Of a stretch of DNA of 64,000 bases, positions 24,295 to 34,849 are shown in pieces. The notes under the pieces are model-generated. The model was not told the DNA's origin. It worked only from the letters and a program-made list of their open reading frames with translations, and did no database searches. The translations under genes and the position numbers were made by a program. This stretch comes from Strongylocentrotus droebachiensis (taxonomy: Eukaryota; Echinodermata; Echinoidea; Camarodonta; Strongylocentrotidae). The first letter of the stretch is position 1; each line of letters opens with the position of its first letter. Location of the stretch: the NCBI GenBank assembly GCA_035222895.1, contig JAVYIG010002738.1, positions 166,504 to 230,503 of the forward strand, given 5' to 3'.

Positions 24295-25382
24295 GTCTCG
24301 CCTGCATTACGCAATTTGATATGATGACAAATTGAGGTTGGAAGATTATTTATAGGCAGGGTGGCCCATTAGCAGGCCCCAAAAAATGAAATCCTCTGAA
24401 TATAATCAGCATTTTGAAGTGAATATTGACCAAGAATCATCAGAAGAATATTTACTAATAATAATTGTACCAGGATCGATAACTTGAATCAAATATGAAC
24501 AAATTAATTTTAAAAAATGATTTATTAATTCTCATATTAAGTTGTGAAAACATAATTCAAGTCTACTGACCTAAAATGACCTTTGACATTGTGACCTGGA
24601 ATTTGTGTCATATGATTTGTGATACTTGATAACCCTTGGGTACAAGTTTCATGGAATTTAATATGCTCAAAATTGAAAATGTTTGCTTTTACTAAATGGA
24701 AAAATGACGGTGGAGGGTTGGATGAAATGGACATAATGAACCAAGCAGTAGTGATCTATGATAATTCATGCTTCTTATCCTTCGTGTGCTCGACCTATAA
24801 TCTTAAAATCGCTTAATTGGCAAACTGAGTCCAAAGTTCGACTTGTTTTACATGTGTATTATAGGCAATGACGAGCTTGCAACCTATTTTGATCAAATTA
24901 CGGTGGGTGAACTTTCAAAAGTCAATGGGACATGAGGGTTCCGATGAAAGAGCTAGTGATAACGTAAGTCGGGTGGATGTGCTTTTCGTTTAAACCAAAA
25001 ATGAATTTTTAAAGATTTTTTTTTGTACAATTCCAAAGGCTAACATGTATGGCTGCTGACTCTGACGATAGGGGGCGTTGTGAAATTAGACTAAACAGAG
25101 CTATATGATGATGATGCCACAACATGGTCCAAGTCTGTTGACCTGAAATGACCTTTGACCTTGACTTTGTGACCTGATATTCTACTCACATGATTGGGGA
25201 TACTCGATAACCCTATAGTTCAAGTTTCATTGACTAAGAACTTATACTTTACAAATTATATCAAAAATTCATAAACTTAACCTTAGGGTAGGTTTTTGAT
25301 GTTGACGCCGTCGCCGCCGCCGCGCGCCGCCGCCACCGGAAAAGCGGCGCCTATGTCTCGCTTTTTTGCTTCGCAGGCGAGA
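24295..25382. mobile_element. Inverted-repeat element with TGACCTTTGACC modules, copy 2
   Basis: Ends GTCTCGCCTGC and GCAGGCGAGA as in copy 1. One module is replaced by ~430 bp of unrelated sequence (24675-25108), so only two DR1-like cores remain, at 24578 (the second half site altered to TTGACA) and 25149. Confidence 0.7.
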
Positions 25383-25834
25383 AAAAAACTAGGAAACTGA
25401 TCACCATCTATTGCGCTTTAAGGAAAAACAGACTCTATCGATCGCGGGACGTTGCTACAATTTCGTTTCGGGTCAATATTTTCACATCTCTACTATTTCT
25501 ACGTTCGCTAACTGAGCGGAGAGCAGTTCAACTAATCGCGTGGCTGCAGTGACGGAATGTAATAGGGCTGGATCGTATCTTCATTTGTTAAACGTTTTTC
25601 ATGAGGACAATTTGTTATATTGGAGTGACTGATTGGCAATATCGACAGTATTTCAAATGTTCACCACGTTTTATCATTGTGATCAACTACCAAATGTAAA
25701 ACAATTCAACAATTGATAGACCAACACGGTAACGCAGTTGGACATGAAGACTGGATTCCTCTGAAAATACAATAATTAGTCAACATACTGATGGACCCTA
25801 CTCTTTTTATCAGTGGAATTTACCAGTTGACACG

Positions 25835-26950
25835 ATGAGATACAGAAAGGTGCAACTTATGATGTTAGCGTTCTGTATTGCTACTTCATGTATTGTCATC
25901 TACCATAACTGCTCCACTTATTATCGATTAGAAAAAGTCATTAAAGGAAAATTACTACAAAGAGCTAGTTTTTCAAATGTGACAAAGAAAAAAATCAACG
26001 CTGTGGGATATAATGTCACGGCACAAATACAAATACTACCCGAACCTGTGAGATATAATGTCACGAAACAAACACCACCCGAACAGAAACCCACACCGGT
26101 TCCATTGCTTGGATGGCGGAAAAATGTACACTGGGAGCCAGGAGCTGAGCTGGATGTATATGATTTTTTAATCAATCCTGCCGATAAGTGCAACACTGGA
26201 AAAGATAATTTCACATTACTTGTCTTAATTAAATCAGCACCAGGTAATACTGAACGCAGGGATGCTGTCAGGCGGACATTAATCGGTGGGGCCCTGAAAT
26301 TTAATGTGTCCACCAGGTTGCTTTTTATCATGGGAGATTCCAAAGCACAAGACGAGAGGGAAAAGATTCAGGAAGAGGCACGAAGACATAGAGATATCCT
26401 GAAGGTGGGCTTCCACGACGGTTATTACAATCTCACCATAAAACTGGTCATGGGGTTTAAATGGGCCTTGCAATTTTGCAACAACAGTAAATTCTTGATG
26501 TCGATGGATGATGATACCATGATTGATATCATGACCTTGGTCAACGACCTCGACGCTTTACCACCACAGGATCACTTTCAATTCGTGCTGGGAGATATAA
26601 GAGCGTGGACTCAACCGTTTCGTAAAGTATGGAGTAAGTGGTACATGCCAGAGGACCTCTACCCAGGTAAGACGTACCCTCCATATCCATTAGGGCCTGG
26701 GTATGTTATGTCACATCACGTAGTCGAAAAACTCTATCTGATATCCAGAGAAACCCCAGCAACGATACCGTTTGACGATGTTTATTGCGGTATGCTCTTG
26801 CATAAGTTAAACATCAGCATCGTTCACCGACCTACATGGTTTAAAGACCGCCATCCGCAAAAGAAAAAGCAGGATTATTTAAAGATTGAGTTATCACCGC
26901 AGAAAATGGAGAAAGCTTGGACAAGTTTTGAAGAAGACTTTGAAAAATAG
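25835..26950 (+). CDS. Beta-1,3-galactosyltransferase-like protein (GT31), copy 2
   Basis: Intronless, 371 residues, collinear with the 6197 gene without internal gaps. The anchor (residues 8-23), stem, DDD motif (225-227), YPPYPLGPGYVMS (281-293) and FDDVYCG (313-319) are all retained, so it should be active. Differences from copy 1 are scattered except for a dense cluster at residues 245-278, between the DDD and YPPY motifs, in the part of GT31 enzymes expected to line the acceptor site. One extra T near codon 368 changes the last residues to EK and removes the terminal sequon. The start is the same ATG context as in copy 1. Confidence 0.9.
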   Translation: MRYRKVQLMMLAFCIATSCIVIYHNCSTYYRLEKVIKGKLLQRASFSNVTKKKINAVGYNVTAQIQILPEPVRYNVTKQTPPEQKPTPVPLLGWRKNVHWEPGAELDVYDFLINPADKCNTGKDNFTLLVLIKSAPGNTERRDAVRRTLIGGALKFNVSTRLLFIMGDSKAQDEREKIQEEARRHRDILKVGFHDGYYNLTIKLVMGFKWALQFCNNSKFLMSMDDDTMIDIMTLVNDLDALPPQDHFQFVLGDIRAWTQPFRKVWSKWYMPEDLYPGKTYPPYPLGPGYVMSHHVVEKLYLISRETPATIPFDDVYCGMLLHKLNISIVHRPTWFKDRHPQKKKQDYLKIELSPQKMEKAWTSFEEDFEK

Positions 26951-27451
26951 AATTCTCGGCCCCGTCTCATAAAGATTTTATTTAGTTATTTATTTATTTC
27001 TGGTATTGAGACAGGGTGACTCATTATCACTAACAATGGTGGTCTTCCATGAGGCCCTGTTAAACATATTAAAAAACAATAGTTACTAAAAACATATATG
27101 TACAATAATAATAATAATAATAACAAAATCATGAACATAAACTCATGATAGCAACAACGAATAAGTAAGAATATGTATCAACATATGTACAATATTTGGT
27201 TCGTTTGGTTTGTATTGCTTTGTTTTGCTTTGCTTTCTTGTTCAAGAAAACGTTGCTGCATATTTATGATACTTATAATAACTCAATATTATTATTGTTT
27301 TCATTATTTATGATTTAAGTACTATGTATTGTTTATATCTGGATTCATTTAAAACTGTTAAAGCATAATAATGATATTTATATGTCTAAGGAATTATTTT
27401 TACCTTGTAAATTCACTAGCATCAGCTTCCAGCTGTATTGTTGAATATTCG

Positions 27452-27457
27452 AATAAA
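27452..27457 (+). terminator. Putative polyadenylation signal of galactosyltransferase gene 2
   Basis: AATAAA conserved with 7826-7831, about 500 bp after the stop codon. Confidence 0.45.
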
Positions 27458-27912
27458 ACCTTATCAAATCACATCAAATATAATAGTATAGAAGGTAATT
27501 AGTTTTTTAAATCCGATGGAAAGTAAATATTTGCATATTTCGGTATGTATTAGACTTTGAAAAAAAGACAACATGTACTTTTGAGAGTTCATAAACAAAG
27601 TAGAAAAACTACTTTAGCTCAGTTAAGAAAGTCATGAGGGATAGCAAAATTGTTATATACATATTTATAACAACACAAATGTTACAGGATAGCAAATTAC
27701 TGGATAATATGCAAAATTAACGCGTGCAATCTACATGTAGTATAACAATCGGATGTACACTCTTAAATAAAAGTAAAAATACTAATATATTTATAATTGA
27801 TAATTAATTGTATGAAATCATTCTTTCAGTTTGAAAAGGCTTATGTCGTCCTATTGTAAGGAACAGACAATCAAATATTTTGTGCAAGCAGGACAATTGC
27901 AAATGTTATATC

Positions 27913-28470
27913 CTTGACAAAGTCAAGAAAGTAAAAAGCATCAAGTGAAATTGTCTAACAATGAGAATGTGTGACATGAATACCATATTTTATCATGTTG
28001 TTCTGCAAGCGCATCATTAACCAATCGTTTGAGTTTAACAATCTTATTGGGTATCGATATTGCAAAATCTTTTGAACATGTTTTTAAAGTGTTCACATAT
28101 CTTGCCATTCTCAATGATCTGTCCAACTGATTCCATGCTATAATTGAAGATACGAGCGGCTCTGTTTAAAGCATTATATGTTATACTTTGGCACATAAAG
28201 TAAACCATCTGGCTGCCTGGTATCATAATGATGAATGTCAGTTAATTTAATTAAACTTTTTTGTTGTCAATGGGATGGCGCCAAATGATGTATGCATTTG
28301 TACATCATATTAACACGCTGAATTTCAAAACGTTTCTCAATTTGCATCCATTTCAGATTGCTAATTAATGAACGTTATGTAGTGTAGTAACTTTTGTTTG
28401 AAATAATTCTAGCAGCTCGTTTCTTTTAACTGTCTTGAGTTTATCCGTTTGTTCCTGATACTGATTTGAC
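27913..28470 (-). pseudogene. LINE RT carboxy-terminal remnant, minus strand
   Basis: On the minus strand, a block near 28270-28450 reads RAARIISNKSYYTT, then LKWMQIEKRFEIQRVNMMYK and HHLAPSH, the conserved tail of CR1/Jockey-type reverse transcriptases. Further on, with frameshifts, LYVPKYNI and a final TLKTCSKDF-like block (27940-28200) match the last conserved region. Stops and frame changes make it inactive. Confidence 0.7.
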
Positions 28471-28505
28471 CTTATACAGAGGAACAATAATGTAGTGAGA
28501 TTGCT

Positions 28506-29309
28506 AAAAAAAACAGTCACTCTTCTGGGCATGATGAAATCAGTACATTTTTATTGAAAAAGATCATTGGTTCAATTCTAACGCCTCTTGTACACATTTG
28601 CAATCTCTCTTTGATGACCGGAGTGTTTCCTTCTTCTTTCAAACTGGCAAGGGTGATTCATGTTCATAAAAAAGATGACGTGATGGTCGTTTCTAACTAT
28701 AGACCAATCTCAATACTGCCTAGCTTTTCTAAAGTTTTGGAACGAATTGTTTATAACAGGCTCTACAGTTTTTTAGATAAATGTGAATCATTGAATCCTG
28801 ATCAATTTGGATTTCGGCGGTCTCATTCTACAGATCTTGCGCTACTGAAATTTTATGATCGCGTTTCAAGTGCACTCGCTGCTCACGAGCATGTCATTGG
28901 TGTATTTATGGATCTGAGCAAAGCATTTGACACACTTGACCATTCAATTCTTCTTTCTAAGTTAGAGCATTATGGAATAAGGGGCATAGCTTTACAATGG
29001 CTTGCGAGTTACTTATCTATGAGAAGACAGTACACTTATTATAACTCTGTTAACTCTGACATTCTGTATCTTAAATGTGGTGTTCCGCAGGGATCCATCC
29101 TGGGCCCATTATTATTTCTTATTTATATCGATGATATTTGTAATGTATCTAAAACTTTAAATTATACCTTATTTGCAGATGATACGAGTGTTTTCTTGTC
29201 TCATCGTGAAATCAACACTCTTGAACAGAAACTAAATTCGGAACTACCAAAGTTGACTTTATGGTTTAGAAGTAATGTGCTCTCTCTCAATGTTCTTAAA
29301 ACAAATTAA
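28506..29309 (+). pseudogene. Non-LTR reverse transcriptase domain, truncated
   Basis: A single open frame carries the RT fingers and palm. Motifs are in order: SNYRPISILPSFSKVLERI (about 28693-28749), DQFGFRRSHST (28801), FMDLSKAFDTLDHSI (28909, motif A), GVPQGSILGPLLFLIY (motif B) and LFADDTSVF (motif C). It stops abruptly at 29309, where dispersed-repeat sequence begins, before the thumb and C-terminal blocks, and lacks an endonuclease. The catalytic residues are intact, but no complete element exists here. It faces the minus-strand C-terminal piece just upstream. Confidence 0.85.
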
Positions 29310-29882
29310 TTACGATTTAGGTAAACATAAATCGTCACAAGGCCATGAATTTTCTCTTTATACCATTCCTGACGTTTTATGAGTCCTATATATCTCTTTT
29401 TCACAACATAGTTGCTCTTTTTATCACCTTGGCAAAGTTAGTTTTAACTCACCAGCTACAATGAGTGATACTTTTAAGTGGCTTTTATAAAAAGCCATCA
29501 GAGCGTGCATATGATCTTCTTTCACCAATAATTTTTTTTTCCAACCTTGAAAACATTTTTCCCTCTCTCGTATACATTTCTTACAATCCATTTAATAATG
29601 ATCCATCGTTTAGAGAAATCACAAAGACCTTTTTCATGTTTATTAATACTGAATTTGTAAAAGTTAAATTTGTATTTTCCAATTCTCGTTTGTTCTCTGC
29701 TACGCTACAAGGCAGATCACCTAATGATATAATATAGTCCGCCTAATCTTATAATCGCTTTCTTCACTAATTTTTCACTAATCGACTTTTTTTCAACTTT
29801 CCCAGAACTCAACCTTTTCTTTGAGACCCAATTCAACTTGATAGCCCAACAATCGAAAATAAAGTATCTGTGAGGTAGACTA
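29306..29882. repeat. Block B of the segmental duplication, copy 2 (left part)
   Basis: 29306-29364 match 10163-10228 and 29371-29882 match 15808-16330, so two blocks 5.6 kb apart in copy 1 are joined here: a deletion in copy 2 or an insertion in copy 1. No coding content was seen. Confidence 0.75.
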
Positions 29883-32471
29883 TGGGTGCGTTTAATCGAC
29901 ACTTTTTCACCCTAGAATCACGATTTTTAAAGACGTTCCGTTCAAGCGATTTTTCGCGGTCGTAAAAATAAACGTGTTTAAAAACACGAACATGAAACGC
30001 TGAAAAAGATGCATTTTGTATCATGATTCTGCAGAATCACGGTCGCTAAAATTCGTTTGAACGAACGGAGTTCTCAATCATGATTCTATGGCGTCATGAT
30101 CGTGGCCTGTTCCGGTTTGGGCAAAAACCGCGCGCCTGCTTTTCATGCAATTTGCGTTCACTATAACAGGCTCGTTATCGTGGCCTGTTCCGTTATGTTA
30201 TTCCTTGTTTTCCTTCTATCATTTTCTCTTTCTGTCTTTCCTTATGTTATTCTTGGTTTCTTCCTTCTATTCTTATGTTAGTCCTTGTTTTCCTTCTATC
30301 ATTTTCTCTTTCTGTCTTGCCTAATGTTATTCTTTGTTTCTTCCTTTTATTCTTATGTTATTCTTTGTTTCTTCCTTCTATCACCTTCTCTTATGTTATT
30401 CTTTGTTTTTAAAATTCTATCACTTTCTCTTATGTTATCCTTTGTTTCAATCATTCTATCATTTTCTCTTTCTGTCTTTCCTTATGTTATTCTTTGTTTC
30501 TTCCTTCTATTCTTATGTTATTCCTTGTTTCCCTTCTAAAATTTTCTCTTTCTGCCTTTTCTTATGTTATTCTTTGTTTCTTCCTTCTATTCTTATGTTA
30601 TTCTTTGTTTCTTTCTTCTATCATTTTTTCTTTCTGTCTTTCCTTATGTTATTCTTTGTTTCTTCCTTCTATTCATATGTTATTCCTTGTTTTCCTTCTA
30701 TAATTTTCTCTTTCTGCCTTTTCTTATGTTATTCTTTGTTTCTTCCTTCTATTATTATGTTATTCTTTGTTTCTTTCTCCTTTCACCTTTTCTTATGTTA
30801 TTCTTTGTTTCAATCATTCTATCATTTTCTCTTTCTGTTTTTCCTTATGTTATTCTTGGTTTCTTCCTTCTATTTTTATGCTAGTCCTTGTTTTCCTTCT
30901 ATCATTTTCTCTTTCTGTCTCGCCTTATGTTTTTCTTTGTTTCTTCCTTTTATTCTTATGGTATTCTTTGTTTCTTCCTTCTATCACCTTCTCTTATGTT
31001 ATTCTTTGTTTTTAAAATTCTATCACTTTCTCTTATGTTATCCTTTGTTTCAATCATTCTATCATTTTCTCTTTCTGTCTTTCCTTATGTTATTCTTTCT
31101 TTCTTCCTTCTATTCTTATGTTATTCCTTGTTTTCCTTCTAAAATTTTCTCTTTCTGCCTTTTCTTATGTTATTCTTTGTTTCTTCCTTCTATTCTTATG
31201 TTATTCCTTGTTTTCCTTCTATAATTTTCTCTTTCTGCCTTTTCTTATGTTATTCTTTGTTTCTTCCTTCTATTCTTATGTTATTCTTTGTTTCTTTCTT
31301 CTATCATTTTCTCTTTCTGCCTTTTCTTATGTTATTCTTTGTTTCTTTCTTCTATCACCTTCTCTTATGTTATTCTTTGTTTCAATCATTCTATCATTTG
31401 CTCTTTCTGCCTTTTCTTATGTTATTCTTTGTTTCTTCCTTCTATTCTTATGTTATTCCTTGTTTTCCTTCTATCATTTTCTCTTTCTTTCTATTCTTAT
31501 GTTATTCTTTGTTTCTTTCTTCTATCATTTTTTCTTTCTGTCTTTCCTTATGTTATTCTTTGTTTCTTCCTTCTATTCTTATGTTATTCCTTGTTTTCCT
31601 TCTATCATTTTTTCTTTCTGTCTTTCCTTATGTTATTCTTTGTTTCTTCCTTCTATCACCTTTTCTTATGTTATTCTTTGTTTCAATCATTCTATCATTT
31701 TCTCTTTCTGTCTTTCCTTATGTTATTCTTTGTTTCTTCCTTCTATTCTCATGTTATTCTTTTTTTGATTCTTCCCTCTATTCTTATGTTATTTATTGTT
31801 TCCTTTCTATCATTTTCTCTTTCTGTCTTTCCTTATGTTATTCTTTGTTTCTTCCTTCTATTCTTATGTTATTCTTTGTTTCTTCCTTCTATCACCTTCT
31901 CCTATGTTATTCTTTATTTTAATCCTTCTATAACTTTCTCTTTCTGTCTTTCCTTATGTTATTCTTTGTTTCTCCCTTCTATCACTTTCTCTTATGTTAT
32001 TCTTTGTTTTAATCATTCTATCGCTTTCTCTTTCTGTCTTTCCTTATGTTATTCTTTGATTCTTCCTTCTATCACCTTCTCTTATGTTATTCTTTGTTTT
32101 CATCATTCTATCACTTTCTCTTATGTTATTCTTTGTTTTAATCATTTTCTATCGACTTTCTCTTTCTGTCTTGCCTTATGTTATTCTTTGTTTCTTCCTT
32201 CTATCACCTTCTCATGCTTTGTTTTATTATTGCGATCTATGCTCAAAACAGCATTCGACAGTCGGCCGTAAACATATCCAGAAAGCGCGCGCCGAAGTTG
32301 ACCTATACTTCCTGGGTCAAACTGCGCAGTGGCTGGGCTCGAAATGAGCTAGAATCAGCGTTAATGGAAAATCGCTTGAACGCTTTCCCGCAGTGACCTT
32401 GTTTTGTAACGGCGTTTTGCTTTGTGATTCATGTTTGTGATTCTAGCTTCGAAAAATCGCTTAAACGCACC
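29883..32471. mobile_element. 2.6-kb non-autonomous DNA element carrying a minisatellite
   Basis: The ends are inverted: TGGGTGCGTTTAATCGAC at 29883 and, on the other strand from 32472, GGGTGCGTTTAAGCGATTTT. CTA (or TA) is duplicated at 29880-29882 and 32472-32474. The related block at 16310-16350 is uninterrupted, giving the empty site. The left (29883-30190) and right (32216-32471) arms are unique sequence with shared TCAAGCGATTTT motifs. Between them lies a 2-kb repeat array. No transposase is encoded. The superfamily is undetermined: a 2-3-bp target duplication excludes hAT (8 bp) and TTAA types. Confidence 0.8.
30190..32215 (+). repeat. 2-kb T-rich minisatellite
   Basis: A core TTATGTTATTCTTTGTTTC is followed by TTCCTTCTAT and one of several endings (TC, CACCTTCTC, CATTTTCTCTTTCTGTC), giving units of about 30, 38 and 51 bp in mixed order. 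The array stays open in all three plus-strand frames for hundreds of codons, which yields long hydrophobic, Phe/Leu/Ser-rich predicted peptides. These are artefacts of the repeat. Confidence 0.9.
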
Positions 32472-32474
32472 CTA

Positions 32475-32765
32475 AGACGCCTATAGCGTGCGGAATTCCC
32501 TAGTTTTCTCGTAATACATGCACGTCGTCTGAACAAATTTTGACTAATAGGGGCCTTCGTCATTTAAGAGTACTTTGATATTACAGCAAAGGCACAGTTT
32601 GACTAAGTTCACTTCTTTCGTCTCTTCTGTTAACGGGGATGGGCAGCTTTAAAATCTCCGATTTGACAATTTGTGGTGACCCTCTGGGTAATCAGGACAA
32701 CCTCTCTCAGACCTTCTAGGATAGTGGAGATAGGTATGCCGAAAGAAAGGCCTAACAAACGGTAT
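32475..32765. repeat. Block B of the segmental duplication, copy 2 (right part)
   Basis: Matches 16331-16429, then 17855-18020, then 18219-18250, so it shows the uninterrupted state of two insertions in copy 1: TTAA 32564-32567 and TA 32731-32732. Confidence 0.85.
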
Positions 32766-33369
32766 AACATACAGTGCTAGTAAAAAAAAAGAGTTTACAC
32801 CTCGAAAATTGCTAATTATTTGTCAAAATCATCTATGAATAGTAAATTATTATACATCTTATGAAAGAGTGTTTTATCCCAAATCATTTGGTATATTTTG
32901 TGTGTGGTATGTGTTCACGTTTGGATGAACAGGAGACGTGTTTAAGAGAGTGCAGAAATCGACTTGCGCCAAAGTTGCTGATGTTTGATTAAACAATTGG
33001 GATTTGGGTGTTGATTCGGTCTTTGCAGATCCAAATAACATCCCTAACCCAATTAATCATGCCTCACATATAAAAATCAAATATCAAAGAACATTTTTTT
33101 TCCAGGGAGGGCCTTTTTTGTTCCCCCCCCCCCCCCCCACCCCCTCCTCCACTTTGGAGGACGCTCCACCGCCCCTGATTTTAACCACCACATCATGAAA
33201 GGGTTTGTTTGTTTTTATCTAAAAACATTTTTAGTTAGTCAGGGATTTTATCGCTGTTTTGTTCTGCATATGCTTGTTCTTGTCTCAATCTTGTGAACCA
33301 GTTACGTCCATTGGATCCTCTCCCTCCATGCTGACATTCAAAGGAATAGACAAGTTAACGGTTAACACA
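32766..33369. other. Unassigned; contains a poly-C run
   Basis: A C-run of about 17 bases at 33123-33139 is embedded in sequence resembling the poly-C termini seen elsewhere in the window. No gene was found. Confidence 0.35.
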
Positions 33370-33638
33370 CACTATGAACATGACGGACAAAGAAAGAGGA
33401 CAAAATAAACAGTTCCTCATTCTACCCTTCACAAATGCTGTGGTAGACAAAGGAACATCCCTTCACTGCTATTATGTAAAAATGTGTAAAACAGGTGTCA
33501 CATGCATATTCACCAGTTCTACACATTTTTACATAATAACAGTGAAGGGATGTTCCTTTGTGTACCACAGCAATTGGTGAGGGTAGAATGAGGAACTGTA
33601 TATTTTGTCCTCTTTCTTTGTCCGTCATGTTCATAGTG
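33370..33638. mobile_element. 269-bp near-palindromic MITE
   Basis: The left arm from CACTATGAACATGACGGAC pairs along ~120 bp with the right arm ending GTCCGTCATGTTCATAGTG. ACA flanks both sides (33367-33369 and 33639-33641). The centre holds GTGTCACATGCATATTCACC. No protein is encoded. It would fold into one long hairpin. A related, interrupted copy lies at 34083-34580. Confidence 0.85.
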
Positions 33639-34082
33639 ACATGTCCCAAATGACCCCGAATATTCACAGATCTTTAAAACATGAAGAGGTCCCACTTTGT
33701 GCATTTAATAATCACTCGTACAGCGATAGAGGTGCTACATACACAGCCTTTGTTTCCCCTTTTCACAGTATACTTTCAGCTGTATACCGTGGAGTGCACT
33801 GCTTGTTCATGAATGAATAATGATTACATAACTTTCATGAGCACGTATGCAGTATTGTGTAATTTGTTCTGCAATGACCTTTATCTGCTCATGCTCAGAC
33901 TGCAACCGTGAACTGGCTTATTAGGGACTTTTAGATTTGCACGTTGACAGCTTTGACTGCAACGTGTGACGTAATTTTAAGGCACTGCGCATGCTTCACG
34001 TCGTCTCAGTCGGCGATCGAGAATGCGTCAACCTTGATTTTCCAAAATCTAGTACCGGTACTAGTATATGCCGCGTGCGCAT

Positions 34083-34580
34083 AAAATATACAGTTCCTCA
34101 GGAAGACAAAGGAACATCCCTTCCCTGCTATTATGTGAATATGTGTAGAACAGGTGTCACATGCATATTCACCTGTTCTACACATTTTTACAAATAGAGG
34201 GGATGTTCTACCACAGCAATAGGCCATTTTCGTAATGTAACCAAATTTAATGCATAAGTGTTTGTGAAGTGCCTCAACACAAATTATTTCATTCACCTGA
34301 TAAGAATAATAGTATTTCAATAGACAGAATCCGAACTGCATACATAAGTTGTTGCCAGGTTGGACAAACATGATGGCTTGACCTACCTAGCAACACTTAA
34401 TATATGCGGTTGCATTCTGACTATTGAAATACTATTATTCCTAACAGGTGAATGTAATAATTTGTATTGAGGCACAAACACTTATGCCTTAAATTTGGTT
34501 GCATTACGAAAATGGCCTATTGTTGAGGGTAGAATGAGGAACTGTATATTTTGTCCCCTTTCTTTGTCATGTTCATAGTG
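34083..34580. mobile_element. Second palindromic MITE, interrupted
   Basis: Related to 33370-33638: it shares ATACAGTTCCTCA, GACAAAGGAACATCCCTTC and the GTCACATGCATATTCACC centre. The right side ends GTTCATAGTG at 34580, while the left end lacks the first ~40 bp. It is split by the element 34221-34518. Confidence 0.75.
34221..34518. mobile_element. 298-bp inverted-repeat MITE nested in the palindromic MITE
   Basis: AGGCCATTTTCGTAATG at 34221 and its complement at 34502-34518 start ~115-bp arms that pair with few mismatches. AT is duplicated at 34219-34220 and 34519-34520. The uninterrupted host sequence CCACAGCAATTGGTGAGGG is visible at 33564-33582. An AT target would fit ISL2EU-like elements, but the superfamily is uncertain. 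Confidence 0.8.
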
Positions 34581-34849
34581 TTCTTACTGCATGCATGTAT
34601 ATCGTCGAGTGCAATCTAAAAGATTTCTAATTGTAGTCAACATGAGTACGTTGACACGCATGATAAGTCGGCATTCGTCGTGTTCTCGTCCACTCAATCT
34701 AAAAGTCCCTAATGAACGGCCAAGAACAAGCACCATGGCACGTACAGAGCAAAGCACCTATGACAATTTGTATCGCGCAGCGAAACCGACTGTTAAAGTG
34801 ACTCGGTAACATTGTTGAAGGTTGATAAAAAAAAAACGGTGTAATTTTT

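Larger units (their letters stand above)
19578..32765. repeat. Segmental duplication, copy 2
   Basis: Counterpart of 529-18250. Homologous blocks are 19578-27912, 29306-29882 and 32475-32765. It is shorter because the equivalent of 10230-15807 is missing, and it carries private insertions: an RT patch at 21684-21830, a TTAA MITE at 23746-24111, ~430 bp at 24675-25108, LINE pieces at 27913-29305 and a DNA element at 29883-32471. Confidence 0.85.
33924..34709. mobile_element. DNA element with GGGACTTTTAGATT ends
   Basis: GGGACTTTTAGATT starts at 33924 and its reverse complement AATCTAAAAGTCCC ends at 34709, with TA on either side (33922-33923 and 34710-34711). The 786-bp interior is largely other MITEs. 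The terminal match is short, so the assignment is moderate. Confidence 0.55.

Noticed and set aside
30285..32347. Multiple long hydrophobic frames
   Set aside because: Frame readings of the minisatellite; every frame is open and the peptides have period-like repeats.
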